Positions 1 to 8,880 of a DNA stretch of 64,000 nt are shown piece by piece. The notes beneath the pieces were generated by a model. The model was not told the DNA's origin. It did no database searches and saw only the letters and a list, made by a program, of their open reading frames with translations. This DNA is from RGIG3013 sp045538935 (GTDB lineage: Bacteria > Bacillota > Clostridia > Oscillospirales > Acutalibacteraceae). Position 1 is the stretch's first letter; every line of letters begins with the position of its first letter. The stretch is taken from NCBI GenBank assembly GCA_045538935.1, contig JAZQEI010000022.1, positions 1 to 64,000 on the forward strand, read 5' to 3'. A program made the translations under genes and the position numbers.

Positions 1-1
1 C

Positions 2-160
2 GAAGAAGTAACACTACCTGCATCTATAACAAGACTAAGCGGCGGTTTAACCTACGATACATCTGCAACAATCTACTACTATGAAGGCACATATGTAGCA
101 GAGCATCTAAAGTCAAAATCTGCTAAGATAGTTAAAGAAACTTTAGTCCCTATTGTTTAA
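2..160 (+). CDS. C-terminal end of a probable leucine-rich-repeat surface protein (partial)
   Basis: An open frame enters from the left edge and ends at a TAA at 158-160, leaving 52 residues. The visible part contains VTLPASITRLSGG followed by ATIYYYEGTYVAEHLKS. This is the pattern of the last repeats of BspA-type leucine-rich-repeat proteins (a VTLPxSV strand, then a TIYxYEGSxAE-like end). Such proteins are usually secreted and surface-exposed in gut Clostridia. Only the tail is in the window, so the family call is tentative and the function unknown. It is followed, after a 61-bp gap without a clear terminator, by another exported protein. Confidence 0.5.
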   Translation, partial: EEVTLPASITRLSGGLTYDTSATIYYYEGTYVAEHLKSKSAKIVKETLVPIV

Positions 161-221
161 TTCACATGTAAAACCAATATTTTATCATAAATTAACCAAT
201 TAAATTTTAAGGAGTAAAAAA

Positions 222-1739
222 ATGAAGATTAAATTAACCCGTTCGCTTAGCTTAATAATGGCGCTTATTCTATGTGTAGGTCTATTATTCAGCACAACAA
301 CCCTAGTAAACGCACAGACAGTCGATTACGTTTACGCAAACTATAATTCATACTCAAAGATTATTAAAAACTGGGGCACACGTGAGCAAGATGCAACCTT
401 TCTTTCGCAAAATGCCATTACTTTCTATGCTGATAATGACACTTCTTACGACGAACTTGCCGCACTTGCGGGTAGCAGTAATTTAAGCCAAACTCCTTCT
501 AGTGCACTTTATAAAGAGCTTCAAGAATTAATGAAGTCTAATCACAAAACCCTTACAAGCTACGGCGAGATTCGTTATCTATCCCCCTACACCGACTGCC
601 AAAACAGTGCTAAAACAAGCACCCAAATATCATCATTATACTCCGGTTCTGGCATAGGTCCTTCTTGGGATGCAGGCAAGACCTGGAACCGCGAGCACTG
701 CTGGCCTAAGAGTAAAACCGCTTATAAGAGTGTTGATAACGGTGACCGAAACGAAGCAACAGATATTATGACTGTACGTCCATCTGCGTCTAGCGAGAAC
801 ACAAGCCGTAGTAATAAGGCATATGGCACTGCAACCAACAGCAGTTATTTTTTCCCGAATAATTTTGCAAAAGGTCAATACGATTTGCGCGGCGACTGTG
901 CAAGAATGATGCTCTATACATATGTTCGTTGGGGCAACACCAGTTATATGTGGGGCTCTACAGGTGTTATTCAAAGCAAGGAAATTTTACTTCAATGGAT
1001 GGCAGAAGACCCGGTTGACACCTGGGAGCTTGGTAGAAACGACTCGGTAGAATCTATTACAGGCACAAGAAATGTATTTGTTGACTACCCTGAGCTTGTA
1101 TTTGTTCTTTTTGATGCTGAAATTCCTGATAATTACACAACACCTTCAGGTGAGGCTAAGGGTTCTCCTTCCGGTAGCACCACACCCTCGCAACCTCAAA
1201 ACAACACACCGAATAATAATAACAATACACAAAACAACACTCAAAATAATAACACTCAAAACAACAACACAAGCAAACCTACAAACACCAACACAGCTTG
1301 TAAACACCCCAATATACAAACCATTCCTGCGGAAGAGCCGCGTTGTGATTTAGATGGTTACACCGAGGGTAAATATTGCCCCGACTGCAATAAATACATA
1401 AACGGTCATAAGGCTATTGCCGCTCCGGGACACACCTATTTAGGTGATTGTGATGCAACCTGTGAGGCATGCGGTAATGAAAGAGAAGTAATTGTTGCCC
1501 ACACCTTTGTTGATGGAGTTTGCAGATTCTGTAACGCAGCCGAAGAAACTGAAGATATTAATTCCGAGCTAACAAACAACGACATTGCAGATACATCTGA
1601 TACCGACAAAGATGCCGAAGAGGGCGGATTTAAATGGTGGATAGTATTTGTTGTAGCAGGCGGGGTTTTACTTATAGGCGGTGCAGTAGTTTTATTTGTA
1701 TTCCGCGAGAAAATTTGGCCCACAAAAATTGAAGAATAA
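222..1739 (+). CDS. Secreted, membrane-anchored endonuclease I family nuclease
   Basis: This 505-residue exported nuclease starts with a signal peptide (about 1-31, cleavage near VNA-QT). The endonuclease I (EndA/NucM, beta-beta-alpha metal) domain spans about 80-305. It shows WNREHCWP, in which the His is expected to be the general base, then DIMTVRPS and RGDCARMMLYTYVRW. An Asn/Thr-rich linker (about 318-356) leads to a Cys/His-rich region (about 360-440) with several CxxC pairs and HKAIAAPGH/HTF units like those in Clostridial surface proteins. One transmembrane helix (about 474-496) and a short basic tail follow. The predicted topology puts the nuclease outside the cell, tethered by its C-terminus. 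AAGGAG lies upstream of the ATG. It probably degrades extracellular DNA or RNA for nutrition or competition. The nuclease family is clear; the role is inferred. Confidence 0.85.
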   Translation: MKIKLTRSLSLIMALILCVGLLFSTTTLVNAQTVDYVYANYNSYSKIIKNWGTREQDATFLSQNAITFYADNDTSYDELAALAGSSNLSQTPSSALYKELQELMKSNHKTLTSYGEIRYLSPYTDCQNSAKTSTQISSLYSGSGIGPSWDAGKTWNREHCWPKSKTAYKSVDNGDRNEATDIMTVRPSASSENTSRSNKAYGTATNSSYFFPNNFAKGQYDLRGDCARMMLYTYVRWGNTSYMWGSTGVIQSKEILLQWMAEDPVDTWELGRNDSVESITGTRNVFVDYPELVFVLFDAEIPDNYTTPSGEAKGSPSGSTTPSQPQNNTPNNNNNTQNNTQNNNTQNNNTSKPTNTNTACKHPNIQTIPAEEPRCDLDGYTEGKYCPDCNKYINGHKAIAAPGHTYLGDCDATCEACGNEREVIVAHTFVDGVCRFCNAAEETEDINSELTNNDIADTSDTDKDAEEGGFKWWIVFVVAGGVLLIGGAVVLFVFREKIWPTKIEE

Positions 1740-1754
1740 TAAATAGACAAAATA

Positions 1755-1786
1755 AAAAACAAGGTAGAAATTCTACCTTGTTTTTT
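1755..1786. terminator. Bidirectional rho-independent terminator
   Basis: The arms CAAGGTAGAA (1760-1769) and TTCTACCTTG (1771-1780) are perfectly complementary and are flanked by A-rich and T-rich runs. The hairpin therefore works on both strands between the convergent nuclease gene and the end of the his operon. Confidence 0.8.
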
Positions 1787-1798
1787 TCTTGCTTTTTG

Positions 1799-2566
1799 TT
1801 AACTGATTTTAATAATTTCGTCTAACACTTTTGACCACTTGTCGAACTGAAAGCATAAATTCTCACATGAATGTGCATCGCTTGTTAAAACAAATTTTCC
1901 ACCGTTTTTAGCTATGTATTTAAGCAAAGGGATATCGGGATATGGGTGGTCTATATAACCGCGCGAAATTCCGCCCGTGTTCACCTCGAACACCTTGTTA
2001 GTTTTTAGTAATACATCTGCGGCGGCTTTTGCGGCTGCAAGATAACGCTCGTTTGTTTGGTCAAACAAATCACCAGTGCCGTTTAATTTGGTTATTAAAT
2101 CAAAATGACCTATAATGTTAGCATTTGTGTCGGCAATGCTTGCTACCAATGCATAATAGTCCTCGCAAAAGGCATAGAAATCGCCATTATAATGAAGCGC
2201 TATTTTTTCTTTTAGCAATTCCTTTTCTAAATCGACCGTTATATACTCATTATTTTTCTTCACATAGTGCACCGAGCCGATTATATAATCGTATCCATCG
2301 GGTTTTATGGTGGTATATATATCTTGCTCTATTCCGCAAAAAATTTCTATTTTGTCTTTGTATTTTTCTTTAAGTCGTGCAATTTCGTCTTTATATTCAT
2401 CAATGCGGTTTAGTGCAATGCAATACTCTGTATCAAAATCAGTAAAGGAATGCACCGTAATACCAAGGCGCCTTAAACCCATATTTATAGCTGCCTGTAC
2501 CATTTGCTCAGGAGTGTTTTTGCCGTCGCAAAAGGTGGTATGAAGATGATAGTCTTCTAAAATCAT
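1799..2566 (-). CDS. hisK: Histidinol-phosphatase, PHP family (last gene of the his operon)
   Basis: This enzyme dephosphorylates L-histidinol phosphate to histidinol, the eighth step of histidine synthesis. The 255-residue protein has the PHP metal-binding signature at its N-terminus ([11 protein letters not shown]), a mid-protein GSVHYV, IGHFDLI, and DAHS near the C-terminus. These are the expected metal ligands of the PHP-type HisK/HisJ enzyme rather than the HAD-type HisB-N or the IMPase type. Its ATG overlaps the hisIE stop (ATGA), so translation is probably coupled. The operon's hisB is monofunctional, so this gene supplies the missing phosphatase. Confidence 0.88.
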   Translation of the reverse strand: MILEDYHLHTTFCDGKNTPEQMVQAAINMGLRRLGITVHSFTDFDTEYCIALNRIDEYKDEIARLKEKYKDKIEIFCGIEQDIYTTIKPDGYDYIIGSVHYVKKNNEYITVDLEKELLKEKIALHYNGDFYAFCEDYYALVASIADTNANIIGHFDLITKLNGTGDLFDQTNERYLAAAKAAADVLLKTNKVFEVNTGGISRGYIDHPYPDIPLLKYIAKNGGKFVLTSDAHSCENLCFQFDKWSKVLDEIIKIS

Positions 2567-3213
2567 TTTGTCATTTTCTCCTGTTTAACCTTGTGGTCTA
2601 TAACATGGCGGCTTGATAGTTCTTTATGAATATCTTCTAGTGATATACCCATCTCAATCATAAGCACAAGTAGATGATATGTTAAATCGGATATTTCGTA
2701 AATAGTTTCTTTTTTATCGTCTGCCTTTGCGGCAATTATAACCTCTGTACACTCTTCGCCAACCTTTTTAAGAATTTTGTCCAGTCCTTTATCGAACAAA
2801 TAGTTGGTGTATGAGCCCTCTTTTGGATTGTCCTTACGATCGGTTATAAGGTCCTTAAGATTACTTAACGAAAAGCTTTGCTTACCACGGGCTGTAAATA
2901 ACTCATTTTCAAAGCAAGAAAATGTACCTTTATGGCAAGCAGGACCATCTGGCTCAACCTCTACTACCAAAGCATCGTAATCACAGTCGGCAGTAATAGA
3001 TACTATATGCTGATAATTTCCGCTAGTCTCCCCTTTTAGCCAAAGTTCGTTTCTTGAACGGCTAAAAAAGCATGTTAGCTCTTTCTCCATAGAAATTTTA
3101 AGGCTTTCTTTGTTCATATATGCTAAGGTTAAAACCTTTTTAGAAACACTATCTACCACTACGGCAGGAATAAGCCCGTTATTATCAAACTTTAAATCAT
3201 CTATATTTAACAT
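2563..3213 (-). CDS. hisIE: Bifunctional phosphoribosyl-AMP cyclohydrolase / phosphoribosyl-ATP pyrophosphatase
   Basis: This protein catalyses steps 2 and 3 of histidine synthesis (PR-ATP to PR-AMP, then opening of the purine ring). The N-terminal HisI domain (about 1-110) shows [11 protein letters not shown] and [12 protein letters not shown], whose Asp and Cys residues bind Mg and Zn. The C-terminal HisE domain (about 120-216) has [20 protein letters not shown] and the MazG-like helix [14 protein letters not shown]. Its length (216 residues) is normal for the fused form. It lies 13 bp after hisF and overlaps hisK by 4 bp. Confidence 0.95.
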   Translation of the reverse strand: MLNIDDLKFDNNGLIPAVVVDSVSKKVLTLAYMNKESLKISMEKELTCFFSRSRNELWLKGETSGNYQHIVSITADCDYDALVVEVEPDGPACHKGTFSCFENELFTARGKQSFSLSNLKDLITDRKDNPKEGSYTNYLFDKGLDKILKKVGEECTEVIIAAKADDKKETIYEISDLTYHLLVLMIEMGISLEDIHKELSSRHVIDHKVKQEKMTK

Positions 3214-3226
3214 TTTAATTCTCCTA

Positions 3227-3985
3227 TTATATTCTAACTGGTATTGAATTATTTTTAAGCGCTTGTTTTAGTTCTGATATTTTAACCTCACCAAAATGGA
3301 ATATAGATGCGGCAAGACCGGCATCTACCTTTGGCAGAGTTTTAAAAAGCTGCACAAAATGGTCTATATTTCCCGCACCGCCAGAAGCTATTACGGGAAC
3401 ATTTACAGCATTGCAAACCTTATCTAACATCTCTAAATCAAAGCCGCCCTTAACGCCGTCGGTATCTATAGAATTTAGCACAACCTCGCCCGCGCCTAAA
3501 TCGACACAATGTTTTATCCAGCTAATTGCCTCCATTCCGGTGTTTTCTCGGCCGCCCTTGGCAAAAACCTTAAACTCACCGTCTACACGCTTTACGTCTG
3601 CCGAAATAACTACGCATTGGTCTCCGTAGCGCTTGGCTGCATCGGCAATAAGCTGAGGATTTTTTATGGCACCAGAGTTTACACTTACTTTATCGGCTCC
3701 GCATTTTAGCACTCTGTCAAAATCGTCTAGAGTATTTATTCCGCCGCCTACTGTTAGGGGTATAAAAATGGTACTTGCCACATTACACAAAATATCGGTA
3801 AAAAGCTTTCTGCCCTCACTCGATGCGGTAATATCGTAAAACACAAGCTCATCTGCACCATTTTCAGAATAATATTTTGCAAGCTCTACCGGGGACGAAA
3901 CATCGTTTAGCCCTTTAAAATTTACGCCCTTTACTACCCTGCCGTCTTTAACATCTAGGCAAGGAATTATTCGTTTAGTTATCAT
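3227..3985 (-). CDS. hisF: Imidazole glycerol phosphate synthase, cyclase subunit
   Basis: HisF takes ammonia from HisH and converts PRFAR to imidazole glycerol phosphate and AICAR. The 252-residue TIM barrel has the N-terminal [17 protein letters not shown], whose Asp is the first catalytic acid. The second is in [12 protein letters not shown]. Phosphate-binding loops appear as VGGGI and ASGGAG. It overlaps hisA by 4 bp (ATGA), and its subunit partner HisH is one gene upstream of hisA. Confidence 0.97.
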   Translation of the reverse strand: MITKRIIPCLDVKDGRVVKGVNFKGLNDVSSPVELAKYYSENGADELVFYDITASSEGRKLFTDILCNVASTIFIPLTVGGGINTLDDFDRVLKCGADKVSVNSGAIKNPQLIADAAKRYGDQCVVISADVKRVDGEFKVFAKGGRENTGMEAISWIKHCVDLGAGEVVLNSIDTDGVKGGFDLEMLDKVCNAVNVPVIASGGAGNIDHFVQLFKTLPKVDAGLAASIFHFGEVKISELKQALKNNSIPVRI

Positions 3986-4695
3986 TTTGCCACCTCTAAA
4001 GCCTCGCTTAAAATTATAGCACCGGTATAATAAGCTCTGCCTATTATTGCACCATAGAGCGATAACTGTCTTAAAGAAGCAATATCGTCTAAATTAGTAA
4101 CTCCACCCGAGGCTATTATGTTTATATCTAGTGTCTCAGACATACTCTTGTAAAGTTCTCTGTTCGTGCCTTGCATGGCGCCGTCTTTCGAAATATCGGT
4201 GCAAATTACCGTTTTTACACCTTTAGTTTGCAGTTCTGCTAAAAAGTCGTTAGCGTCTGTTTCGGTTACCTCTAACCAACCCCGAATTGCAACCTTGCCG
4301 TCTTTAATATCTACTCCAACGGCTATTTTTTCGCCATATTTTTCTACTGCAGCCTTTAAAAATTCAGGGTTTGTTAATGCGGCGGTACCTAAAATGACCC
4401 TATCTACCCCTAAAGATAGATATTTATCTACAGTATCCATACTGCGTATTCCGCCACCTATTTCTATAAACAGTGATGTGTTTTCGGCAATTTGTTTTAC
4501 TATATCTATGTTAGGTGTTGTGCCGTCTTTTGCACCCTGTAAATCTACAAGGTGTATGCACTTTGCACCCTGTTTTTCGAAGTCTTTTGCAACCTCTAGA
4601 GGATTTTCGCTATATACGGTCATTTTATTATAATCGCCGTGTAACAGACGAACTGCCTTTTTATTAAATAAATCTATAGCAGGAAAAATTAACAT
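3982..4695 (-). CDS. hisA: ProFAR isomerase
   Basis: This is phosphoribosylformimino-5-aminoimidazole carboxamide ribotide isomerase (237 residues), an Amadori-type isomerase making the substrate of HisF/HisH. The first catalytic Asp is in FPAIDLFNKKAVRL. The second motif is AVGVDIKDGKVAIRGW, and GGGIRS and ASGGV are the phosphate-binding loops. Trp in GW and the operon context favour HisA over the bifunctional PriA of actinobacteria. It overlaps hisH by 7 bp at its start and hisF by 4 bp at its end. Confidence 0.96.
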   Translation of the reverse strand: MLIFPAIDLFNKKAVRLLHGDYNKMTVYSENPLEVAKDFEKQGAKCIHLVDLQGAKDGTTPNIDIVKQIAENTSLFIEIGGGIRSMDTVDKYLSLGVDRVILGTAALTNPEFLKAAVEKYGEKIAVGVDIKDGKVAIRGWLEVTETDANDFLAELQTKGVKTVICTDISKDGAMQGTNRELYKSMSETLDINIIASGGVTNLDDIASLRQLSLYGAIIGRAYYTGAIILSEALEVAK

Positions 4696-5312
4696 TCATT
4701 CTCCCCCATTTCGCAAAATGCTTTTAAAATATTAAGACCTACCTCACCGCTTTTTTCGGGATGAAACTGACAACCAAAAACATTTTTGTTTGCCGCCGCG
4801 GCACAAAGCTCGTTGCCATAGTGAGTGGTGGCAATAATATTTTCATCACACTCGCTCGCATAGAACGAATGAACAAAATAGACGAAATCACCGTCTTTTA
4901 AATATTTAAAAATTGGGCTTTTCTTGCCCTTAAACTTTAGCGCATTCCAACCAATGTGCGGAATTTTAAGGTTATCGTTTGTAGGGTCAATAGGTATAAC
5001 CGACCCGCTTATAAGACCTAAACCTTTGTGCTCGCCGTATTCATAACTTTTATCGAACAAAAGCTGCATGCCAAGGCATATGCCAAGAAGATGTTTTCCT
5101 TTTTTTACCTCGTCTATTACAACCTTGTCAAGTCCGCTTTGTTTTAATCTATCGGCGGCATCTCCAAAAGCACCCACACCGGGTAAAATTATTTTATCGG
5201 CTTTTTTAATTTGCTCAGGGTCACTTGTAACAACGGTATCTACCCCTAAAAACGCCAAAGAACTTTTTAGAGAAAATAAATTTCCTACACCGTAATCTAT
5301 AATGGCAACCAT
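4689..5312 (-). CDS. hisH: Imidazole glycerol phosphate synthase, glutaminase subunit
   Basis: HisH is a class I glutamine amidotransferase (207 residues) that supplies ammonia to HisF. The nucleophilic Cys is in GICLGMQLLF (about residue 80), and the His-Glu pair is in QFHPEKSGEVG near the C-terminus. The N-terminal IIDYGVGNLFS and LPGVGAFGDA are typical of the family. Its first base overlaps the last base of hisB. Confidence 0.96.
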   Translation of the reverse strand: MVAIIDYGVGNLFSLKSSLAFLGVDTVVTSDPEQIKKADKIILPGVGAFGDAADRLKQSGLDKVVIDEVKKGKHLLGICLGMQLLFDKSYEYGEHKGLGLISGSVIPIDPTNDNLKIPHIGWNALKFKGKKSPIFKYLKDGDFVYFVHSFYASECDENIIATTHYGNELCAAAANKNVFGCQFHPEKSGEVGLNILKAFCEMGENEC

Positions 5313-5899
5313 TATAAAACTCCCTTCGTAGAGGGTAGGCAGTCGGCAAAATCGGCATCAATTTTAACGGCTTTTCTTAAAGATCTTGCTACCGCTTTAA
5401 AGGCGCCCTCTATTATGTGGTGAGAATTTGAGCCGCTAAGTTGTTTTATGTGTAGAGTTATTTTTGATTCTCTTACAAAAGCCAAGAAGAATTCCTCTAC
5501 AAGCTCGGTATCAAAATCGCCAACCTTAAATGACGGAATATTAAGAGAGTAGCCCAAATATGCTCTGCCCGAAATATCTACCGCCGCTAAAATTAAAGCC
5601 TCGTCCATAGGCAAGGTAATATCTCCGTAACGGCATATGCCCATTTTATTATTAAGCGCATCGCAAAAAGCATTACCAAGACAAATGCCAATATCTTCGG
5701 CAGTGTGATGATAATCTACATAAGTATCACCAACACAAGTAACGTTTAAATCGAAACCTGAGTGACGCGCAAAAAGGGTTAGCATGTGGTCTAAAAAGCC
5801 GCAACCTGTGTTTATCTTAGACTCACCCTTGCCGTCAAGGTTCAGAGATAAAGATATATCGGTTTCGTTGGTTTTGCGATTTATTGTAGCTGTTCTCAT
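5312..5899 (-). CDS. hisB: Imidazoleglycerol-phosphate dehydratase (monofunctional)
   Basis: This 195-residue enzyme dehydrates imidazole glycerol phosphate to imidazole acetol phosphate. Manganese-binding histidines appear in GFLDHMLTLFARHSGFDL and DYHHTAEDIGICLG, with a later SNSHHIIEGAFKA. No HAD phosphatase domain is fused to it, unlike E. coli HisB, which agrees with a separate PHP phosphatase at the operon's end. It overlaps hisC by 4 bp. Confidence 0.96.
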   Translation of the reverse strand: MRTATINRKTNETDISLSLNLDGKGESKINTGCGFLDHMLTLFARHSGFDLNVTCVGDTYVDYHHTAEDIGICLGNAFCDALNNKMGICRYGDITLPMDEALILAAVDISGRAYLGYSLNIPSFKVGDFDTELVEEFFLAFVRESKITLHIKQLSGSNSHHIIEGAFKAVARSLRKAVKIDADFADCLPSTKGVL

Positions 5900-6963
5900 A
5901 ATTTTTCTCCTTGCATTATTGTGTCTAAAACCTTAAAAAACTGTTGCATTTGGGCTTTTGAGCCTATGGTAATGCGATTATAGTCTTTTATTCTTTCATC
6001 GGTAAAATGACGCACCAAAACTCCGTTTTGTTTTAAAGAAAGATAAAGCTCGTTTGCATTAAACTTTGGGTGTGTTGCAAAAACAAAGTTTGATAACGAT
6101 TCTAACACGCTAAAGCCGCGTTTTTTAAGTTCTAGCGTGGTATATGCTCTGTTTTGCATAATTGTTTTGCAGTTTTTAATTGTGTACTCTTGATCTTCTA
6201 ACGCACCTACGCCTGCGGCAAGGGTCATAGAATTTACGTTGTACGGGTTGGTTGAATACCTTACTGTGTTAAGGTCGTTAATAATATCCTTACTGCCTAT
6301 TGCAAAGCCAAGTCTTGCTCCCGCCATTGAGCGCGTTTTAGAAAAGGTCATTGTAACAAGCAGATTATCGTATTTATTAACAAGTGACACCGCACTCTCG
6401 GCACCAAGACCGGTGTATGCTTCGTCGATTACGACTATATTGTTTGGATTAGCTTTTAATATTTTTTCTATTTCACTAAGGGTTAAGGCAATACCTGTAG
6501 GTGCATTAGGATTTGCAATAAAAATAGTTTTATTTATTCCTAAATAATCGTCTACATTTATAGTAAAATCATCACTTAACGGAATTTGTGTAAACGGCAC
6601 ATTGTTAACCGCCGCAAACACCTTGTAAAAGCCGTATGTAATATCGGCAAAGGCGGCCGGAGTGTTTTCATCACAAAAGGCCATAAAGGCAAAATTTAGA
6701 ACCTCGTCTGAGCCGTTGGTGGCTATTATCTGCTCTTTTTTTACCCCATAAATTTCGGCTAGCTTTTCTCTTAATTTTAAACATTCGGGGTCAGAATAAA
6801 GCTGCAATTTCTTTGCTGCTTTCTTTGCCGCCGCTACTGCCTTTTTAGATGGTGGAAAAGGCGATTCGTTAGTATTAAGCTTTATATATTTATTGTCCTT
6901 TGGTTGCTCGCCCGGAGTATAGGGTACAAGTTGTGAAAAGGACTGTTTTAAGAACTTGCTCAT
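5896..6963 (-). CDS. hisC: Histidinol-phosphate aminotransferase
   Basis: This PLP-dependent class I/II aminotransferase (355 residues) converts imidazole acetol phosphate to histidinol phosphate using glutamate. The N-terminus has IKLNTNESPFPPSKK, the usual HisC start. NPNAPTG and VVIDEAYTG bind the cofactor, and FSKTRSMAGARLGFAIG carries the Schiff-base Lys. Its position between hisB and hisD makes the histidine role firm. The start codon overlaps the hisD stop by one base. Confidence 0.95.
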   Translation of the reverse strand: MSKFLKQSFSQLVPYTPGEQPKDNKYIKLNTNESPFPPSKKAVAAAKKAAKKLQLYSDPECLKLREKLAEIYGVKKEQIIATNGSDEVLNFAFMAFCDENTPAAFADITYGFYKVFAAVNNVPFTQIPLSDDFTINVDDYLGINKTIFIANPNAPTGIALTLSEIEKILKANPNNIVVIDEAYTGLGAESAVSLVNKYDNLLVTMTFSKTRSMAGARLGFAIGSKDIINDLNTVRYSTNPYNVNSMTLAAGVGALEDQEYTIKNCKTIMQNRAYTTLELKKRGFSVLESLSNFVFATHPKFNANELYLSLKQNGVLVRHFTDERIKDYNRITIGSKAQMQQFFKVLDTIMQGEKL

Positions 6964-8240
6964 TATTCTTCCTCTATTCGACTTAAAGCGCTTTTTGCGT
7001 GAGCTTCTAGACCCTCACGTTCGGCAAAATAGGCTACCTTTTTAGCCACCGCCTTAAAAGCATCGGCTGTGTAATAGGTGTACTGTGTTTTCTTAATAAA
7101 ATCGTCTACAGATAACGGACTTGAAAATCTTGCGGTACCGCTTGTGGGTAATGTGTGGTTAGGACCTGCCAAATAATCGCCCAAAGCCTCTGGGCAGTTG
7201 CGACCCATAAATACCGAGCCGGCATTATAAACAGAGTCTAAATAATCAAACGGATTATCTAGCATTAATTCTAAGTGCTCGGGCGCAATTTGGTTAGAAA
7301 GACTTATTGCATCGGCTATATTTTCAACAACTATGATTTTGCCGTTGTTGTCTATAGATGTTCTGGCTATTTCCTTACGAGAAAGCAAAGGTATTTGCTT
7401 TTCTAATTCGTCACTTACTTTTTTTGCAAGATCCTCAGATTCAGTTACCAAAACTGCCGATGCTAATTTATCGTGCTCGGATTGAGATAAAAGGTCTGCC
7501 GCTAAATGACGGGGATTAGAATTTTTGTCGGCTATAATTAAAATCTCACTTGGGCCTGCAATCATATCAATAGAAACTGTACCGTAAACCTGTTTTTTAG
7601 CCTCAGCAACAAAGGCGTTACCCGGGCCTACTATTTTGTCAACTTTGGGTATACTCTCGGTACCAAAAGCCAATGCACCAATGGCCTGAGCGCCGCCAAC
7701 CTTATAAATTTTATCGATTCCCGCAATTTTGGCGGCAGCCAAAATGTGTTTATTTACACTGCCGTCTTTAGACGGAGGTGTTACCATAACAACTTGCTTA
7801 ACTCCCGCAATTTTGGCCGGTATAGCATCCATTAAAACGGTTGACGGATATGCGGCTGTGCCACCCGGAACATAAAGACCTGCCTTTTCTACCGGAATTA
7901 CCTTTTGACCAACAACTACGCCGTTAGTGTCGTTAATAATAAAACTGTTTTTGACCTGTTTTGAGTGAAAAGCAGATATATTATCTTTAGCGGTTTGCAA
8001 AATATCTAAAAATTCTTTATCTACTTTAGCTACCGCATCATCAATTTCTTGAGCGCTTACAAGTAAAGAATCTAGCTCTACATTATCAAACTGCTTTGAA
8101 TATTCAAAAAGCGCTTTGTCACCGTTTTGTTTTACGTTTTCTAAAATTTTAGCAACAATGTCCTCAACATTTACTGTGTTTTCGGCGCGGGCAAAAATTT
8201 CATCAATGCCTACCTCGCCGTATTTTAAAATTTTTATCAT
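6963..8240 (-). CDS. hisD: Histidinol dehydrogenase
   Basis: HisD oxidises histidinol to histidine in two NAD-dependent steps. The 425-residue protein has VPGGTAAYPSTVLM, KVGGAQAIGALAFGT, KIVGPGN and IAGPSEILI. The zinc/catalytic region is LSQSEHD, followed by APEHLELM, and GPNHTLPTSGTARF lies near the C-terminus. Length and motifs are normal. Only 1 bp separates it from hisG. Confidence 0.97.
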   Translation of the reverse strand: MIKILKYGEVGIDEIFARAENTVNVEDIVAKILENVKQNGDKALFEYSKQFDNVELDSLLVSAQEIDDAVAKVDKEFLDILQTAKDNISAFHSKQVKNSFIINDTNGVVVGQKVIPVEKAGLYVPGGTAAYPSTVLMDAIPAKIAGVKQVVMVTPPSKDGSVNKHILAAAKIAGIDKIYKVGGAQAIGALAFGTESIPKVDKIVGPGNAFVAEAKKQVYGTVSIDMIAGPSEILIIADKNSNPRHLAADLLSQSEHDKLASAVLVTESEDLAKKVSDELEKQIPLLSRKEIARTSIDNNGKIIVVENIADAISLSNQIAPEHLELMLDNPFDYLDSVYNAGSVFMGRNCPEALGDYLAGPNHTLPTSGTARFSSPLSVDDFIKKTQYTYYTADAFKAVAKKVAYFAEREGLEAHAKSALSRIEEE

Positions 8241-8241
8241 T

Positions 8242-8880
8242 TTACTTCTCCTGTGTTACCTGACTTGCAAGACTCTTTAAAAGTTTATCTATAGGCTCAT
8301 TTTTAAACTTAAAACTCGATTTATTACAAATAAGTCTTGCACTTATTGGTACTATGGTTTCAAACACCTCAAGATTATTTTCTTTTAGTGTAGTGCCTGT
8401 TTCAACAATATCTACTATAACATCGCTTAAATTTAAAATGGGTGCAATCTCTATAGAACCGTTAAGATGTATAATATCAATATCACGGCCGATAGATGCG
8501 TAGTAATTCTTTGCAATATTTGTAAACTTGGTTGCAACCTTTAAAGGACGCTGTAAATTATCGCGGAAGTCTTTTTTAGCCGCAACTGCCATTCGGCAAA
8601 TTCCTGTTTTAAGGTCTAAAAGTTCGTAAACATCGGGTGTGTATTCTAGCAAAATATCTTTACCCGCAACACCTATGTCTGCCGCGCCACGCTCAACATA
8701 AATTGCAACGTCGCTTGGCTTTACCCAAAAGTAACGAACGGCACATTCTTCGTTTTCGAAAATAAGCTTGCGGTTGTTTTCTTTTATAGATGGGCAGTCA
8801 AAACCTGCCTTTTCGAACATATTATAAACCTTTTCTCCCAAACGGCCCTTTGGTAGAGCTACATTAAGCATTGTTTTCAA
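8242..8880 (-). CDS. hisG: ATP phosphoribosyltransferase, short catalytic form
   Basis: HisG catalyses the first, feedback-controlled step, ATP plus PRPP to PR-ATP. At 212 residues it is the short form, which lacks the C-terminal ACT-like regulatory domain and needs HisZ for activity. ALPKGRLGEKV opens the protein, GAADIGVAGKDIL is in the middle, and DIVETGTTLKENNLEV is the PRPP-binding loop. It overlaps the end of hisZ by 17 bp, consistent with equal production of the two subunits. Confidence 0.96.
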   Translation of the reverse strand: MKTMLNVALPKGRLGEKVYNMFEKAGFDCPSIKENNRKLIFENEECAVRYFWVKPSDVAIYVERGAADIGVAGKDILLEYTPDVYELLDLKTGICRMAVAAKKDFRDNLQRPLKVATKFTNIAKNYYASIGRDIDIIHLNGSIEIAPILNLSDVIVDIVETGTTLKENNLEVFETIVPISARLICNKSSFKFKNEPIDKLLKSLASQVTQEK

